Origin: Betaproteobacteria bacterium
GTDB lineage: Bacteria; Pseudomonadota; Gammaproteobacteria; Burkholderiales; SG8-41
Length of the DNA stretch: 64,000 nt
Assembly: GCA_900299145.1 (NCBI GenBank)
Contig: OMIN01000124.1
Span: 1-64,000 of the forward strand
Direction: 5' to 3'
The translations under genes were made by a program, and so were the position numbers. Position 1 is the first letter of the stretch; each line of letters starts with the position of its first letter. Below are positions 1-9,758 of the stretch, one piece after another. The notes beneath the pieces were generated by a model. That model did no database searches. It was not told where the DNA came from and saw only the letters and a program-made list of their open reading frames with translations.

Positions 1-37
1 ATACCGGAATTTAGCCTCACTGATTTTGGAACGGCGG

Positions 38-60
38 AAATACCTGTTTTTACCAATCAT
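38..60 (+). repeat. dispersed AT-rich repeat, copy 1 (degenerate)
   Basis: This is a degenerate copy of the dispersed repeat whose core is TAAGTATTTGTTTTTATT. It keeps the ACCTGTTTTTA segment, which matches the copy near 10011 best. It lies in the non-coding stretch 3' of rmuC, and I see no gene between position 1 and 129. It is the least certain of the 17 copies. Confidence 0.4.
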
Positions 61-107
61 TTCAGGAAGTTAGCACATGCCTTGCATGTGTTTGCTTCCT
101 AAGACCC

Positions 108-121
108 AAAACAAATACTTA
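108..121 (-). repeat. dispersed AT-rich repeat, copy 2 (short)
   Basis: This stretch reads AAAACAAATACTTA on the plus strand, the exact reverse complement of the 14-base start of the repeat core. The T-rich tail is not recognisable. It lies 8 bases beyond the rmuC stop codon. Confidence 0.6.
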
Positions 122-129
122 GAATTCCA

Positions 130-1398
130 CTATGAGGTCTTGGGCTTGTCACCGCCATCAACGACCTTCAGCAATGGCACAGGCGTCTCCTCCAGCTCCA
201 CGCCCTCGATTTGCGCAAAGCGCTGCGAAATCTTGCGGCTGCTGATCTGCACCTGCTGGGCGTCTTCGTGTGCCTGCCGTACGTGATCGGCGAGCTTCTT
301 CATGCGGTCGTCAAAGCGCGAAAAGTCCACCGAGAGCTTCATCAATTCGTCCTTGATAACGTGGATCTGATTGCGAGTCTCCACGTCTTTCAGCACCGCG
401 CGAGCGGTGTTGAGCACCGCCATCAGCGTGGTCGGTGACACGATCCACACGTGTCTCGCATTGGCATATTCGACCACCTCGGCGTGGTGCGCGTGAATTT
501 CCGCGAATACCGCCTCGGCGGGAATAAACATCACCGCGCCGTCGGCGGTGTCGCCCGCGATGATGTACTTGCGGGCAATGTCATCGACGTGCTTGCGCAC
601 ATCAGCCTTGAACTGCTTTTCCGCAAGTGCGGTTTCTACGTCGCTGGCTTCGGGCGAATACATGCGGTGATAGTTTTCCAATGGAAACTTGGAATCGACC
701 GCCACCACGCCAGTGGGTGGGGGCAACTTCAGCACGCAATCGGCGCGCGTGCCGTTGGACATCACGCATTGCATTTCAAACGCGTTGGTGGGCAGCACAT
801 TACGTACTAGCGCCTCAAGTTGCACTTCGCCGAAGGCGCCTCGCGCGCGTTTGTCGCCGAGCAGCTCCTGCAAACTCAACACACTGCCGGTGAGACCGTC
901 GATTTTTTTCTGCGCCTCGTCGATGGTAGCCAACCGCGCCATCACGTTGACGAACGTCTCGTTGGTTTTTTTGAAACCCTCGTCGAGCCGTTCATTCACC
1001 TTGCCGGAAATCTGATCCAGCCGCTCGTCTATTTTGGCATTGAGCGCGCGCGTGGTTTCGGTCAGACGATCCGTCATGGCGGCACTTTGCTGCGCCAGAT
1101 TTTGCGTCAGCGTGAGTTGCAGCGCGTGCAGCGTATCTCGTGTCTGCGTCAACTCCGCGCCCACCGAGCCGCGCAAGCGCTCGCTGGCGCCGGTGACCTG
1201 CTCGCCCAGCCGATCCCCCTGCTGTGTAAGGCCGCCATGCAAATCCACCAGCATGGCGCGGTGCCGAGATTCAAAACCACGATCCACCTGATCCGGCAGG
1301 TTTCCCAGCATTCTCGCTTGCGACTGCACGCGCAGGAACAGCAGCACCAGCGCCACGATCACTACCACCAGCAGCACAATGATTGCGATGTCCATCAT
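130..1398 (-). CDS. rmuC: DNA recombination protein RmuC
   Basis: The protein is 422 residues and fits the RmuC family, which limits inversions and rearrangements at repeats and carries a degenerate nuclease-like fold. One N-terminal hydrophobic segment (about residues 5-22) is followed by a long coiled coil to about residue 170. The RmuC core then starts around the GDKRARGAFGEVQLE stretch and runs to about residue 390, with the conserved VDSKFPLENY and YIIAGDTADGAVMFIPAE segments. Two adjacent ATG codons begin the frame, and the outer one is used here. The gene follows ybbP by 36 bases on the same strand, so it may be the last gene of a ybbA-ybbP-rmuC transcript. Family assignment is firm. 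The biochemical activity is inferred from the family. Confidence 0.93.
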   Translation of the reverse strand: MMDIAIIVLLVVVIVALVLLFLRVQSQARMLGNLPDQVDRGFESRHRAMLVDLHGGLTQQGDRLGEQVTGASERLRGSVGAELTQTRDTLHALQLTLTQNLAQQSAAMTDRLTETTRALNAKIDERLDQISGKVNERLDEGFKKTNETFVNVMARLATIDEAQKKIDGLTGSVLSLQELLGDKRARGAFGEVQLEALVRNVLPTNAFEMQCVMSNGTRADCVLKLPPPTGVVAVDSKFPLENYHRMYSPEASDVETALAEKQFKADVRKHVDDIARKYIIAGDTADGAVMFIPAEAVFAEIHAHHAEVVEYANARHVWIVSPTTLMAVLNTARAVLKDVETRNQIHVIKDELMKLSVDFSRFDDRMKKLADHVRQAHEDAQQVQISSRKISQRFAQIEGVELEETPVPLLKVVDGGDKPKTS

Positions 1399-1434
1399 GA
1401 ATTCAGTATAGCGCTTCGCTACGCAGGCGACGCA

Positions 1435-3933
1435 CTACGCCAGCTCACGCAAAACCCGCATTGGCGGTGTTGCCATCACTCGCCGCGTGCCGAAGTAGCC
1501 CGCCAACGCAATGCCCGCGCCACCCAACCCAACGCCCGCCAACCAGGCCAACGGACTCCAGTTATAGCTCAGGTTGAGCACCTTGACCGCCAGCACATAA
1601 CCCAGCCCGCTCGCCCCCGCCGCTGCAATCAGACCGGCCAGCATGCCAATGACCGCAAACTCCGCCAGATGCGCGCGCGTGAGTTGCGCGCGGCTCGCAC
1701 CCAGCGTGCGCATGACCGCTGCCTGCTGGATGCGTTCGTCCTGCGTGCTTGCCATCGCGGCGTAAAACACCACCAGCCCCGCCAGCAGCGTGAACAGGAA
1801 CACAAACTGGATCGCCTTTGACACCTGCGTCATCATGCGTTGCACCTGCGCCATTACCTGCGCCACGTCGATCACCAGCAGATTCGGAAACTGCTGGATC
1901 AGCGCACCCAGCATTTCGGCGTTACGCGGCGGCAGATGAAAACTGGTGACGTAGCTCACCGGCTGCCCCTCCAGCAAACCCGGCGGCGCGATCAGGAAAA
2001 AATTGACGTTGAAACTGTCCCAATCCACCTTGCGCAGGCTGGTCACCGTGGCGGTGATCGGCGTCCCTGCAATGTCGAACGTCAGCCGGTCATGCAGACG
2101 CACGCCGAGACGTGCCGCGATGCCGTCTTCCATTGAAAATTGCCCGGGTTGGGCGCCGGTCTCCGGCCAAGCCTCGCCTGCCGTGATGCGATTGTCTCTG
2201 GGTAACTTCGCCGCCCACGACAAGTTGAACTCGCGCTCGATCTGACGCTTGGCGCGCTCGTCGGCGTAATCGGCAGCCGTGACGCCGCGCCCGTTAATCT
2301 GCACCAGCCGCCCGCGTATCATTGGATGCATCACCGGTTCCGCCGTTTTGCGTTGGGCAAAAAAGCGATTTAGCGGCGCCACCTGATCGTCCTGTATGTT
2401 CACCAGAAAACGGTTCGGCGCATCGGGCGGCAGGCTCGCCTGCCATGCGCCGAGCAGATCGTTGCGAATCAGCGTCAGCGTCAGCAACGCCATCAGGCCC
2501 AGCCCCAACGCGATCACCTGCACCACGGTGGCCAGCGGCCGGCGGCGAAGATTGTTGACGCCAAAGCGCCAGCTGACGCCGGCATTGCGCAGGCCCGCTA
2601 TCGCCTTCAACAAAGCCCATGCCGCCAGCCCTGCCACCAACATCGCGCCGCTAAAGCCAACCACGACAAACGTGCCAAGACGCAGGTCATCCGCCTTCCA
2701 GAAAATCATCCCGGCTATCACCGCATAGCCCAGCGCATAACCCGCCGCACCGCGGCTGCCCGGCGCGCCCAGATCACGCCGCAGGACGCGCATGGTCGGC
2801 ACGCGCCCGAGCGCAATAATGGGCGGCAACGCAAAACTCAGCAGCAGTGCCATCCCGGTGACCAGCCCTTGCATGAGCGGTTGCAGACTGGCCCGTGGCA
2901 AATCGACCGCTACGAGCGACCCCAACCAGTACGCCAATGCCTGCTGCGCCGCCGCGCCGATGGCACAGCCGATCAAGCTCGCCACCAGACCGAGCACGGT
3001 AAAATGAACGAAGTAAAGGCGCATCAACTGCCCCTGACTCGCACCGAGGCAACGCATCATGGCGCAGGCATCCAGATGCCGCTGCAGGAAACGCCGCGCC
3101 GCCAGCGCGATAGCGGTGGCCGCCAGCAGCACGCTCACCAGCGCCGCGATATTGAGAAATTTTTCCGCACGCTCCAGCGCCGAGCGGATTTCCGGCCGCG
3201 CGTCGCGTATGCCTTCGATGCGCTGCCCCGGCTCCAGCCGCCCTTCCAGCCACTCGCGGAACTCGTCGACAGCCTCGGCGACACCCGCAATCTGCAATCG
3301 GTAACGAATGCGGCTGCCGGTTTGCACAAGGCCCGTAGCCGCAAGATCATCTGCGTTCAACAGCACGCGCGGGCCGGCATTGATGAAGCCTACGGCCGCA
3401 TCCGGCTCTTGCGTCATCACGGCGGCTATTTGTAAGTCTCTGTTTCCTATGACTATTTTTTCGCCGACCGTGACGCTTAATTGCGACAGGATGCGTTCAT
3501 CCACCCACACAAAACCCGGTTCGGGAATGCCCTGGGCGCGTCGGTCTTCGGCATAAAGCTTGTCGGCGATGCGCACTTCGCCGCGCAGCGGGTAGCCTTT
3601 TGCGACCACCTTGATATCGGCCAGCACATTTTTGTCACCACGCTGCGCCATGCTCGGAAAGCGCAGCATCTGCGTCACGTTTAGCTGGCGGCGCTTCGCT
3701 TCATCGCTGATCGCGGCGGGCAATTCGCGGTCGTTGGAAATCACCAGATCGGCGCCCAGCAGTTGATTGGCCTGAGGGTTGAGCGCGAGATTCACCCGGT
3801 CTGTAAAAAACCCGACGGTCGTAACACCCGCCACGGCAATCATCACCGCCACCGCAATCAGCGTGAGTTCGCCCGAACGGAAATCACGCGCGAGCAGCCG
3901 CAACGCCATGCGTATTTCCTGAATCAACTTCAT
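1435..3933 (-). CDS. ybbP: ABC transporter permease, YbbP/FtsX type
   Basis: This 832-residue membrane protein has the architecture of YbbP permeases. It has an N-terminal transmembrane helix (about residues 17-37), a large periplasmic region and a first FtsX-like helix set near residues 260-380. Further helices lie in the middle, and a second FtsX domain covers about the last 110 residues. Its start overlaps the stop of the ATPase gene by four bases (ATGA), so the two are translationally coupled. Divergent tesA next to ybbA-ybbP matches the well-known Escherichia coli arrangement. The substrate is unknown. A role in lipid or lysophospholipid handling is only suggested by the tesA neighbour. 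Confidence 0.9.
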   Translation of the reverse strand: MKLIQEIRMALRLLARDFRSGELTLIAVAVMIAVAGVTTVGFFTDRVNLALNPQANQLLGADLVISNDRELPAAISDEAKRRQLNVTQMLRFPSMAQRGDKNVLADIKVVAKGYPLRGEVRIADKLYAEDRRAQGIPEPGFVWVDERILSQLSVTVGEKIVIGNRDLQIAAVMTQEPDAAVGFINAGPRVLLNADDLAATGLVQTGSRIRYRLQIAGVAEAVDEFREWLEGRLEPGQRIEGIRDARPEIRSALERAEKFLNIAALVSVLLAATAIALAARRFLQRHLDACAMMRCLGASQGQLMRLYFVHFTVLGLVASLIGCAIGAAAQQALAYWLGSLVAVDLPRASLQPLMQGLVTGMALLLSFALPPIIALGRVPTMRVLRRDLGAPGSRGAAGYALGYAVIAGMIFWKADDLRLGTFVVVGFSGAMLVAGLAAWALLKAIAGLRNAGVSWRFGVNNLRRRPLATVVQVIALGLGLMALLTLTLIRNDLLGAWQASLPPDAPNRFLVNIQDDQVAPLNRFFAQRKTAEPVMHPMIRGRLVQINGRGVTAADYADERAKRQIEREFNLSWAAKLPRDNRITAGEAWPETGAQPGQFSMEDGIAARLGVRLHDRLTFDIAGTPITATVTSLRKVDWDSFNVNFFLIAPPGLLEGQPVSYVTSFHLPPRNAEMLGALIQQFPNLLVIDVAQVMAQVQRMMTQVSKAIQFVFLFTLLAGLVVFYAAMASTQDERIQQAAVMRTLGASRAQLTRAHLAEFAVIGMLAGLIAAAGASGLGYVLAVKVLNLSYNWSPLAWLAGVGLGGAGIALAGYFGTRRVMATPPMRVLRELA

Positions 3934-4604
3934 GCCTGCAACCGCCCGCCGGCCAACCGGATCACGCGCGTGCAGCGCGCAGAGAGTTTTTCATCGTGCG
4001 TGACCAGCACCAGTGTGGTGTTGCGCTCGCGATTGAGTTCGAACATGAGCTCAATCACCTGTGCGCCGGTGGCTGCATCCAGATTCCCGGTGGGCTCGTC
4101 AGCGAGCAGGATCGACGGCGATGTGACAAAAGCCCGCGCGATCGCCACGCGCTGCTGCTCGCCGCCGGAAAGCTGCTTCGGGTAATGGTGCAGCCGCTCG
4201 GAGAGGCCCACGCGCTGCAGCAACGCAGTCGCCTTTTCACGCCCGCCCTGCACCCCCGCTAGTTCCAGCGGCACCAGCACATTTTCCAGCGCCGTCATCG
4301 ACGCCAGCAACTGAAACGACTGAAACACAAAGCCCATGCTGCGCCCACGCAGCGCCGCGCGCCCATCTTCATTCAGCGCGAACAGATCCTGCCCGGCGAT
4401 GGCGACCTTGCCGCTGGTTGGCGTATCCAGCCCGGCCATTAGCGCCAACAAAGTGGATTTACCCGAACCCGAAGCGCCCACCACTGCCACGGCTTCACCG
4501 GCAGTGACACTGAAACTCACACCGTCAAGAATGGTCAATGCCGTGCTGCCGGTGGTAACCTGTTTGCCGAGCTGCGAAATTTCTATGGCGGGAGTGCCGG
4601 ACAT
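3930..4604 (-). CDS. ybbA: ABC transporter ATP-binding protein YbbA
   Basis: This 224-residue cytoplasmic ATPase belongs to the LolD/MacB-like class that partners FtsX-type permeases. Walker A (GASGSGKST) is at residues 43-51, the Q-loop follows in GFVFQSFQLL (91-100), the LSGGEQ signature is at 145-150, and Walker B ILLADE is at 165-170. The switch histidine lies in LVLVTHDE near the end. All key residues are present. The ATG at 4604 overlaps the divergent tesA ATG at 4603 within the palindromic ACATGT, so the two genes diverge from a shared start-codon dyad and each promoter must lie inside the neighbouring coding region. Confidence 0.93.
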   Translation of the reverse strand: MSGTPAIEISQLGKQVTTGSTALTILDGVSFSVTAGEAVAVVGASGSGKSTLLALMAGLDTPTSGKVAIAGQDLFALNEDGRAALRGRSMGFVFQSFQLLASMTALENVLVPLELAGVQGGREKATALLQRVGLSERLHHYPKQLSGGEQQRVAIARAFVTSPSILLADEPTGNLDAATGAQVIELMFELNRERNTTLVLVTHDEKLSARCTRVIRLAGGRLQA

Positions 4605-5277
4605 GTTGCGAGGGTTTTCTTCGTGGAGGATGGTGGTTTCGTTGTTCGCCTTTTACGTGCTAGCTGTGCCGGCCGCGCTGGCAGCGCAACCGGCGTGGTC
4701 ACGCACCATTCTGGTATTCGGCGACAGCCTGTCCGCCGGCTACGGCCTGCCACGCGAAAAAGCATGGGCGCATCTTCTCGCCGAACGCCTGCAGCAGCAA
4801 CGCATCGATTATACGGTAGCCAATGCCAGCATCTCCGGTGAAACAACGCTCGGCGGACTTAACCGTATCAACGGCGCACTGACGCAGCACAAACCTGCCA
4901 TCGTGCTGCTTGCGCTCGGCGCCAACGACGGCTTGCGCGGTCTCAGCATCGACACCATGCGCAAAAATCTCGAAGCCATTATCGGCGCCTGCAAGCAAGC
5001 CAAGGCACAGGTGCTGCTGATTGGCATGCGCATGCCGCCCAACTACGGCAACACCTACGCAAGCAAGTTCCACGAAACGTTTCTGGAATTGGCAAAACAG
5101 CACAAACTGCCGTTGGCGCCTTTTCTGATGGAGGGCTTTGCCGACAAGCCCGACTGGTTTCAGGCGGACGGCATCCATCCCGATACTCGCGCGCAGCCGG
5201 TGATGCTGGATACGGTCTGGAAGGCGCTGCAGCCGCTGTTGCATGCCCCGGCATCAGGCAACAAAAACATCAAATAA
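4603..5277 (+). CDS. tesA: TesA-type GDSL esterase / lysophospholipase
   Basis: This 224-residue protein is an SGNH hydrolase like the periplasmic thioesterase I/protease I/lysophospholipase L1. A signal peptide spans about residues 1-28, ending in AALAA. Block I is GDSLSAGYGLP with the nucleophile at Ser42, block III is GANDGL, and block V is DGIHPD with Asp189 and His192. The start at 4603 is chosen because GGGAG lies a good distance upstream. A second in-frame ATG at 4630 has its GGAGG directly abutting and is less likely. The stop codon lies inside a copy of the dispersed AT-rich repeat. It probably hydrolyses acyl esters or lysophospholipids in the periplasm. Confidence 0.92.
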   Translation: MLRGFSSWRMVVSLFAFYVLAVPAALAAQPAWSRTILVFGDSLSAGYGLPREKAWAHLLAERLQQQRIDYTVANASISGETTLGGLNRINGALTQHKPAIVLLALGANDGLRGLSIDTMRKNLEAIIGACKQAKAQVLLIGMRMPPNYGNTYASKFHETFLELAKQHKLPLAPFLMEGFADKPDWFQADGIHPDTRAQPVMLDTVWKALQPLLHAPASGNKNIK

Positions 5278-5289
5278 AACAAATAGTTA
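5262..5289 (-). repeat. dispersed AT-rich repeat, copy 3
   Basis: The reverse complement reads TAACTATTTGTTTTATTTG followed by a T-rich tail. It closely matches the variant TAACTATTTG head also seen at 30203-30228. The copy spans the last codons and stop of tesA, so it contributes the C-terminal Asn-Ile-Lys and the TAA. Confidence 0.75.
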
Positions 5290-5333
5290 CAGATTATTGT
5301 GGCCGTCAGTAACCGTGCCAAGCCGCTGCAATT

Positions 5334-8300
5334 TTACCGGCCGGCAGTTGCCGCTGACACGGCGGCAGGCGCCACGGCATCAAAGTTGTCATCCATGCGC
5401 AACCACAAGGCAGGCGCTGCGTCTTTGGCGGTAAGGGTGGTCGCGGCAACGGCATGCGCTTGCACTACGCCGGACTCGTCGTCGCGCGATGGCTGCTGCA
5501 GTACATAGTACGTACCACCGGCCACCACCAAGAGAATCAATGCGGCGAAGCGCATTATCAGAGGCGCGCGCGCGCCATAATCCACGCTCGCCGCCTTGCG
5601 CGCTGCCTGCAATGTATCAGCCTGCACAGCTGCCGCTTCGCGTTCTCCAGCCAGCGTATGCGCACGCCTTTCGTGCGTTTCGCGTTGTGCTGTCAACGCC
5701 TGCATAGCCCGCTCTTTTTCCAGCCGCCGCGCTACCGCGCGTTGCAGCCGTTCTTCAAGTTTTTCGCGGCCCACTGCCTCGCGCAGCGCGGCCTTTTCCT
5801 CCTGCTCACGCGCCTCCAGCGCCGCTTCGAGCGCCGTTTCAGCCACTAGACGCGATTCGGCCACACGAGCCCCTTCCCGTTCCGCATCGGCACGGGCTTT
5901 GGCCGCCGCCACCGCCGCTTGTTCGTGCGCCAGACGCGCTTCGGCATCCTCGTGTGCGGCTGCCTCGTCTTGCGTCTGCTGGCGGGCCAGCTCTGCCGCC
6001 TTTTCTTCGACAGCCACGCGTTCAGCGGCAAGCCGTTTTCCTTCGGCTGCGGCACGCGCATGCTCACTCGCAGCAGCTTGATCACGCGCGACCTCACCTT
6101 CATGTGCCCGTGCCGCGTCCAACGCTGCAGCTTCGCCGGCTGCCAGCGCCTGCGCCACCTGCCGCAATGCCGCTTCGGCATCTGCGCGTTCACGCGCCAT
6201 GTATTCAAGCCTGCGTTCTGCGTCAAGCTTCGCATTGAGCTCATGCAACGCCACGGCGGCAACGGCCTCACGCTCGCGTGCCGCCTGCATTTCCGCCTGC
6301 TCGGCCGCCACGCGTGCCGCCGCCTGGGCGCTCAACTCAGCTTCCAGCGCCTCGCGTTCACTGGCGGCCACGCGAGCCGCTTGCGCCGCCTGCAGGGCGC
6401 TTGAAGCCGCCGCGTGCAACGCCGCTTCGACGCGCAAATTTTCTTGCAACCCTTCACGCACGGCCACATCTTCCAGCATGCGTTGCCGGGCGGCCTCGGC
6501 AGCCTCGATTTCAGATTGCTCACGGGCCTGAATTTGCCGCAGCAAAGCAGCTTGTGCGGCGTGTTGCGCGGCTGCTGCCTGCGCCGCTTGGCGCTCCGCT
6601 TGCACGCGCGCTTCAGCTTCAGCCGTCAATCTGGCTTCCAGCGCCTTGTGCTCATTTGCCACTGCCTGCGCCTCTTGAGCCGCCTGCAATGCCACTTCGG
6701 CCGCAGCATGCAGTGCTGTTTCAGCGCGCAACTGTTCTGCCAGCATGTCCCGCGCGGCTTGCAGTTGCGCAGCGCGGCGGCACTCGGCATCAGCGGCTTC
6801 CAGCTCGCTTTGCTCACGCGCGCGGATTTGCCTGAGCGCGACCTCGGTCGACGTACGCTGCGCGAGCGCCGCCTCGGCCGCCGCCTGTTCCGCCGCTATG
6901 CGTGCGCGCGCTTCGAGAATCAGCTTTTCCTCCAATGCCACCCGTTCTTCTGCGGCAGCTTGCGCGGCACACGCCAATTCCAGCGCGCTGGCCGCTGCGG
7001 CACGCAGGGCCTGCTCGGACGCGAGATTGGCCTGCAAGCCCGCAGCGGCGCGGGCCTCAGCTTGCACGCGCGCTTCGGCGGCCTGTGCCGCAGCGCCTTC
7101 CGCCTGCAAACGTTTTTCCGTGGCGTGCCTGGCCGCCCACTCCTTCTTCTCACGCTGCCGTGCCTGCTGAGTTACGGCCTCATCTAGCTCCCGTGCCTCT
7201 CGTGCGCGCCTTTCGGCTTCGCGTTCGGTATTAAAGCGCGCCTCGACCGCCTTGTTCATCTGAAACTCAGCCGATTCACGTTCTCGCGTGGCCGCCAGCG
7301 CCGCTTCAGCGGCTTGCAGCGCAGCCGCTTCGGCTTCGCGATGTCTGGTTTCCGCCGCCAATCGCGCCTGCCATTCGCCCGCCGCGCGGAATTCCGCCGC
7401 CGCGCGTTCTTCAGCCATCCGCCGCACGTCCAGCGCGGCCTTCTCATGGGCCTCGGCTGCAGCGCGCAACTCGGCTTCTTTTTGCGCGCGTGCACCTGCA
7501 GCCGCCAATGCCGCAACTTCTTCGTCCTGCTGTATGCGCGCGCGTTGTGCCGCCTGCTTTTCAGTCTCGATGCGAACTTCGGCTTCCTGCGCGAGCCGGG
7601 TTTCAAGTGCGACGCGTTCAACCGACGCCGCAGCAGCAGCACGGGCGGATTCAGCAGCGTCGCTCGCTGCGCGCTGCAAACGGGTTTCATTCGCCAAACG
7701 TTCTCGCAATGCCTCCGCGGCCTCGTTCTCAGCTTGCGTGCGTTGTTGCGCAGCGATGCGCGCGGATTCCTCCAAGGCGGCACGTTCCACGGCGGCCTGC
7801 CCGGCAGCGGCGTGTTGTGCACGCTGTGCTTCAGCCAGCCGCGCGCCTTCACGTTCTTCTGCCAACCGAGCCTCGGACTCGCGAGCGAGTTGTGTCTGCA
7901 GTGCCTGATGTGCCTTTTCGGCCTCGGCGGCGGCTTTCGCGGCCTCCACTGCTTCGGCAGCGGCGCGGCGCAGATTGTCCTCAGCCGTGATCCGTGCCTG
8001 CAACGCCGCCGCGGCCTGAAGCTCGGATGCCGTACGCGCTTCTGCTGCCCGCAGCGCTTCGCGCTCGGCTTGCGTATGCTCTGCTGCCATGCGCTCGATG
8101 CTCAGTGCCGCCGCGCGTTGCTCTTCCGCCAACAGCGCGGCCTTTTTCTCGGCTTCGAGGCGTGCGGCGGCCGCATCGCGCAACCGTGCTTCACCCGACT
8201 CGCGTTCCCGCGCCGCCGCGATAGCCGCCTCTGCGGCGCGCGCAGCCTCTTGTGCCGTTTGACGTAGTGTTTCCTCGGCTGCCAGCCTCTGTTGCACGGC

Positions 8301-9758
8301 TGCGCCAGCTTCCGCTTCAAGTGCCGCGCGGGCTTCTGCCACGTGCGTTGCCTCGCGCTGAGCACTCAGATTGGCTTCGGCCGCTTCGCGCGCCATCTGT
8401 TCGGCGGCAAGTTTCGCCGCCGTGGCCTGGGTGACTTCGGCATCCAGCGCAAGTTGTTCCTGACGCAACCGTGCAATTTCCTGTTCCGACACGAGCCGTG
8501 CCGCCGCAGCCTCGCGCATCCTGTTTTCGATCGCGGCCAGTTCACGCGCGGCGGCCTGCTCCGCTACGGCTTCTTCTTGCGCGGCGAGCAGCGCCTGATT
8601 TTCCGCCTGCTCGGCATCCAGACGCGCGCGCAAAACCTCAGCGGCACATGCATCCGCCTGCGCGCGTTCAGCGGCGGCATTGGCCGCATGAAACGCCGCC
8701 TGCGTGCGCGACTCACTCGCACGCTTGAGCGCCAGTTCCTTCCTTTCACGTTGGCGCGCAAGTTTCACCGCGGCTTCTTCCGCCGCGCGCTGCTCCCTGG
8801 CCAGCCGTTCTTCGCTGCGCTCGGCGTTGAACAGTGACTCAATTTCCGCGGCAAGCCGGGTCTCCAGCGCCTCGCGTTCGCGCGCCGCTGCATACGCGGC
8901 TTCTGTGCCACGCAACACCTCGTCGGTCCTGGCGCGGTGCTCCTCTTCCGCTGCCAGCCTCAACCGCAGTTGCTCGACGGCACGGCTTTCGGCCTCCGCT
9001 CGTTCGGACGCGATGCGCGCCGCATCGGCAGCGGCAGCCGTTTGCGCTTCCAGCGCGGCGCGCGCGGCCTGTTCGCTTAGCTCACGTTCACGAGCAGCTT
9101 TCAGCGCTTCCGCTTCGCGCGCTGCCAGCACCATCGCAGCATCGCGTGCTTCGCTTTCGGCGCGGGTGCGCTCGTGTGCAAGCAGCGCCATGCGGCGTTC
9201 GGTTTCAATCTGTTCAGCGATGCCCTCCATCGCCTTGGCGCGCGCGGCCTCGGCTTCACGCGCGGCAGCAGCTTCCGCCGCCAGTTTTGCCTCGGCCGCA
9301 CGCCGCGCTTCCTGTGCGGCTGCAATACGCGCTTGAGCTGCCTGCAGGGCCTGTACTTCGATCGACGCTCGCTCACGCGCCTGCCGCTCGGCCTCCTCAT
9401 CAAGCGCGCGGCGCTCATCAGCCAGTTTCTCGGCCTGCCCTTCCATGGCGACGCGCATGCGCGCCACGGCTACCGCACGTTTCTCCGCTTCGATGCGTTC
9501 TCGTTTACTGCTGATTTTGCCGGCTTCAGCATCGCGTCTGGCGCGCGCGCGCGTGCCGGCCTGTACGTCTTTTGACGCACTGTCTTGCAGCGCAAGGAGC
9601 GCAGCGGCCTGTGCGTCCTGCGACGCAGTGAACAACGGCACCTGCGCGCCGGACACCACCTCCGATAATATGGTTGCGTCTTCCGCATCCGCCATGCCGC
9701 CTGACAGCGCCCTGCGCGCGCGCTCTGCCTGCCGCAGGTTATCGACGAGTTTGCTCAA
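5334..9758 (-). CDS. giant Ala/Glu/Arg-rich coiled-coil protein with C-terminal membrane anchor
   Basis: I do not recognise this 1474-residue protein. After about 90 less repetitive residues almost the whole chain is heptad-like coiled coil built from Ala, Glu, Arg and Gln. A single hydrophobic helix follows at about residues 1396-1418 (LIMRFAALILLVVAGGTYYV), and then a tail of about 55 residues. There is no signal peptide, so the rod is probably cytoplasmic and anchored to the inner membrane by its end. Longer repeats are visible. Two adjacent units starting at ALEEKL and ALEARL are each 98 residues, and the preceding one is about 112, all multiples of seven. The bulk of the frame is uninterrupted despite low complexity, which argues that it is expressed. 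A second coiled-coil membrane protein sits at 40861-44292. A scaffold or structural filament role is a guess. Confidence 0.75.
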   Translation of the reverse strand: MSKLVDNLRQAERARRALSGGMADAEDATILSEVVSGAQVPLFTASQDAQAAALLALQDSASKDVQAGTRARARRDAEAGKISSKRERIEAEKRAVAVARMRVAMEGQAEKLADERRALDEEAERQARERASIEVQALQAAQARIAAAQEARRAAEAKLAAEAAAAREAEAARAKAMEGIAEQIETERRMALLAHERTRAESEARDAAMVLAAREAEALKAARERELSEQAARAALEAQTAAAADAARIASERAEAESRAVEQLRLRLAAEEEHRARTDEVLRGTEAAYAAAREREALETRLAAEIESLFNAERSEERLAREQRAAEEAAVKLARQRERKELALKRASESRTQAAFHAANAAAERAQADACAAEVLRARLDAEQAENQALLAAQEEAVAEQAAARELAAIENRMREAAAARLVSEQEIARLRQEQLALDAEVTQATAAKLAAEQMAREAAEANLSAQREATHVAEARAALEAEAGAAVQQRLAAEETLRQTAQEAARAAEAAIAAARERESGEARLRDAAAARLEAEKKAALLAEEQRAAALSIERMAAEHTQAEREALRAAEARTASELQAAAALQARITAEDNLRRAAAEAVEAAKAAAEAEKAHQALQTQLARESEARLAEEREGARLAEAQRAQHAAAGQAAVERAALEESARIAAQQRTQAENEAAEALRERLANETRLQRAASDAAESARAAAAASVERVALETRLAQEAEVRIETEKQAAQRARIQQDEEVAALAAAGARAQKEAELRAAAEAHEKAALDVRRMAEERAAAEFRAAGEWQARLAAETRHREAEAAALQAAEAALAATRERESAEFQMNKAVEARFNTEREAERRAREARELDEAVTQQARQREKKEWAARHATEKRLQAEGAAAQAAEARVQAEARAAAGLQANLASEQALRAAAASALELACAAQAAAEERVALEEKLILEARARIAAEQAAAEAALAQRTSTEVALRQIRAREQSELEAADAECRRAAQLQAARDMLAEQLRAETALHAAAEVALQAAQEAQAVANEHKALEARLTAEAEARVQAERQAAQAAAAQHAAQAALLRQIQAREQSEIEAAEAARQRMLEDVAVREGLQENLRVEAALHAAASSALQAAQAARVAASEREALEAELSAQAAARVAAEQAEMQAAREREAVAAVALHELNAKLDAERRLEYMARERADAEAALRQVAQALAAGEAAALDAARAHEGEVARDQAAASEHARAAAEGKRLAAERVAVEEKAAELARQQTQDEAAAHEDAEARLAHEQAAVAAAKARADAEREGARVAESRLVAETALEAALEAREQEEKAALREAVGREKLEERLQRAVARRLEKERAMQALTAQRETHERRAHTLAGEREAAAVQADTLQAARKAASVDYGARAPLIMRFAALILLVVAGGTYYVLQQPSRDDESGVVQAHAVAATTLTAKDAAPALWLRMDDNFDAVAPAAVSAATAGR

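Noticed and set aside
820-1821. A 333-codon plus-strand frame overlapping rmuC and ybbP
   Set aside because: It runs antisense to two well-supported genes, is rich in His, Gln and Arg, and has no recognisable domain.
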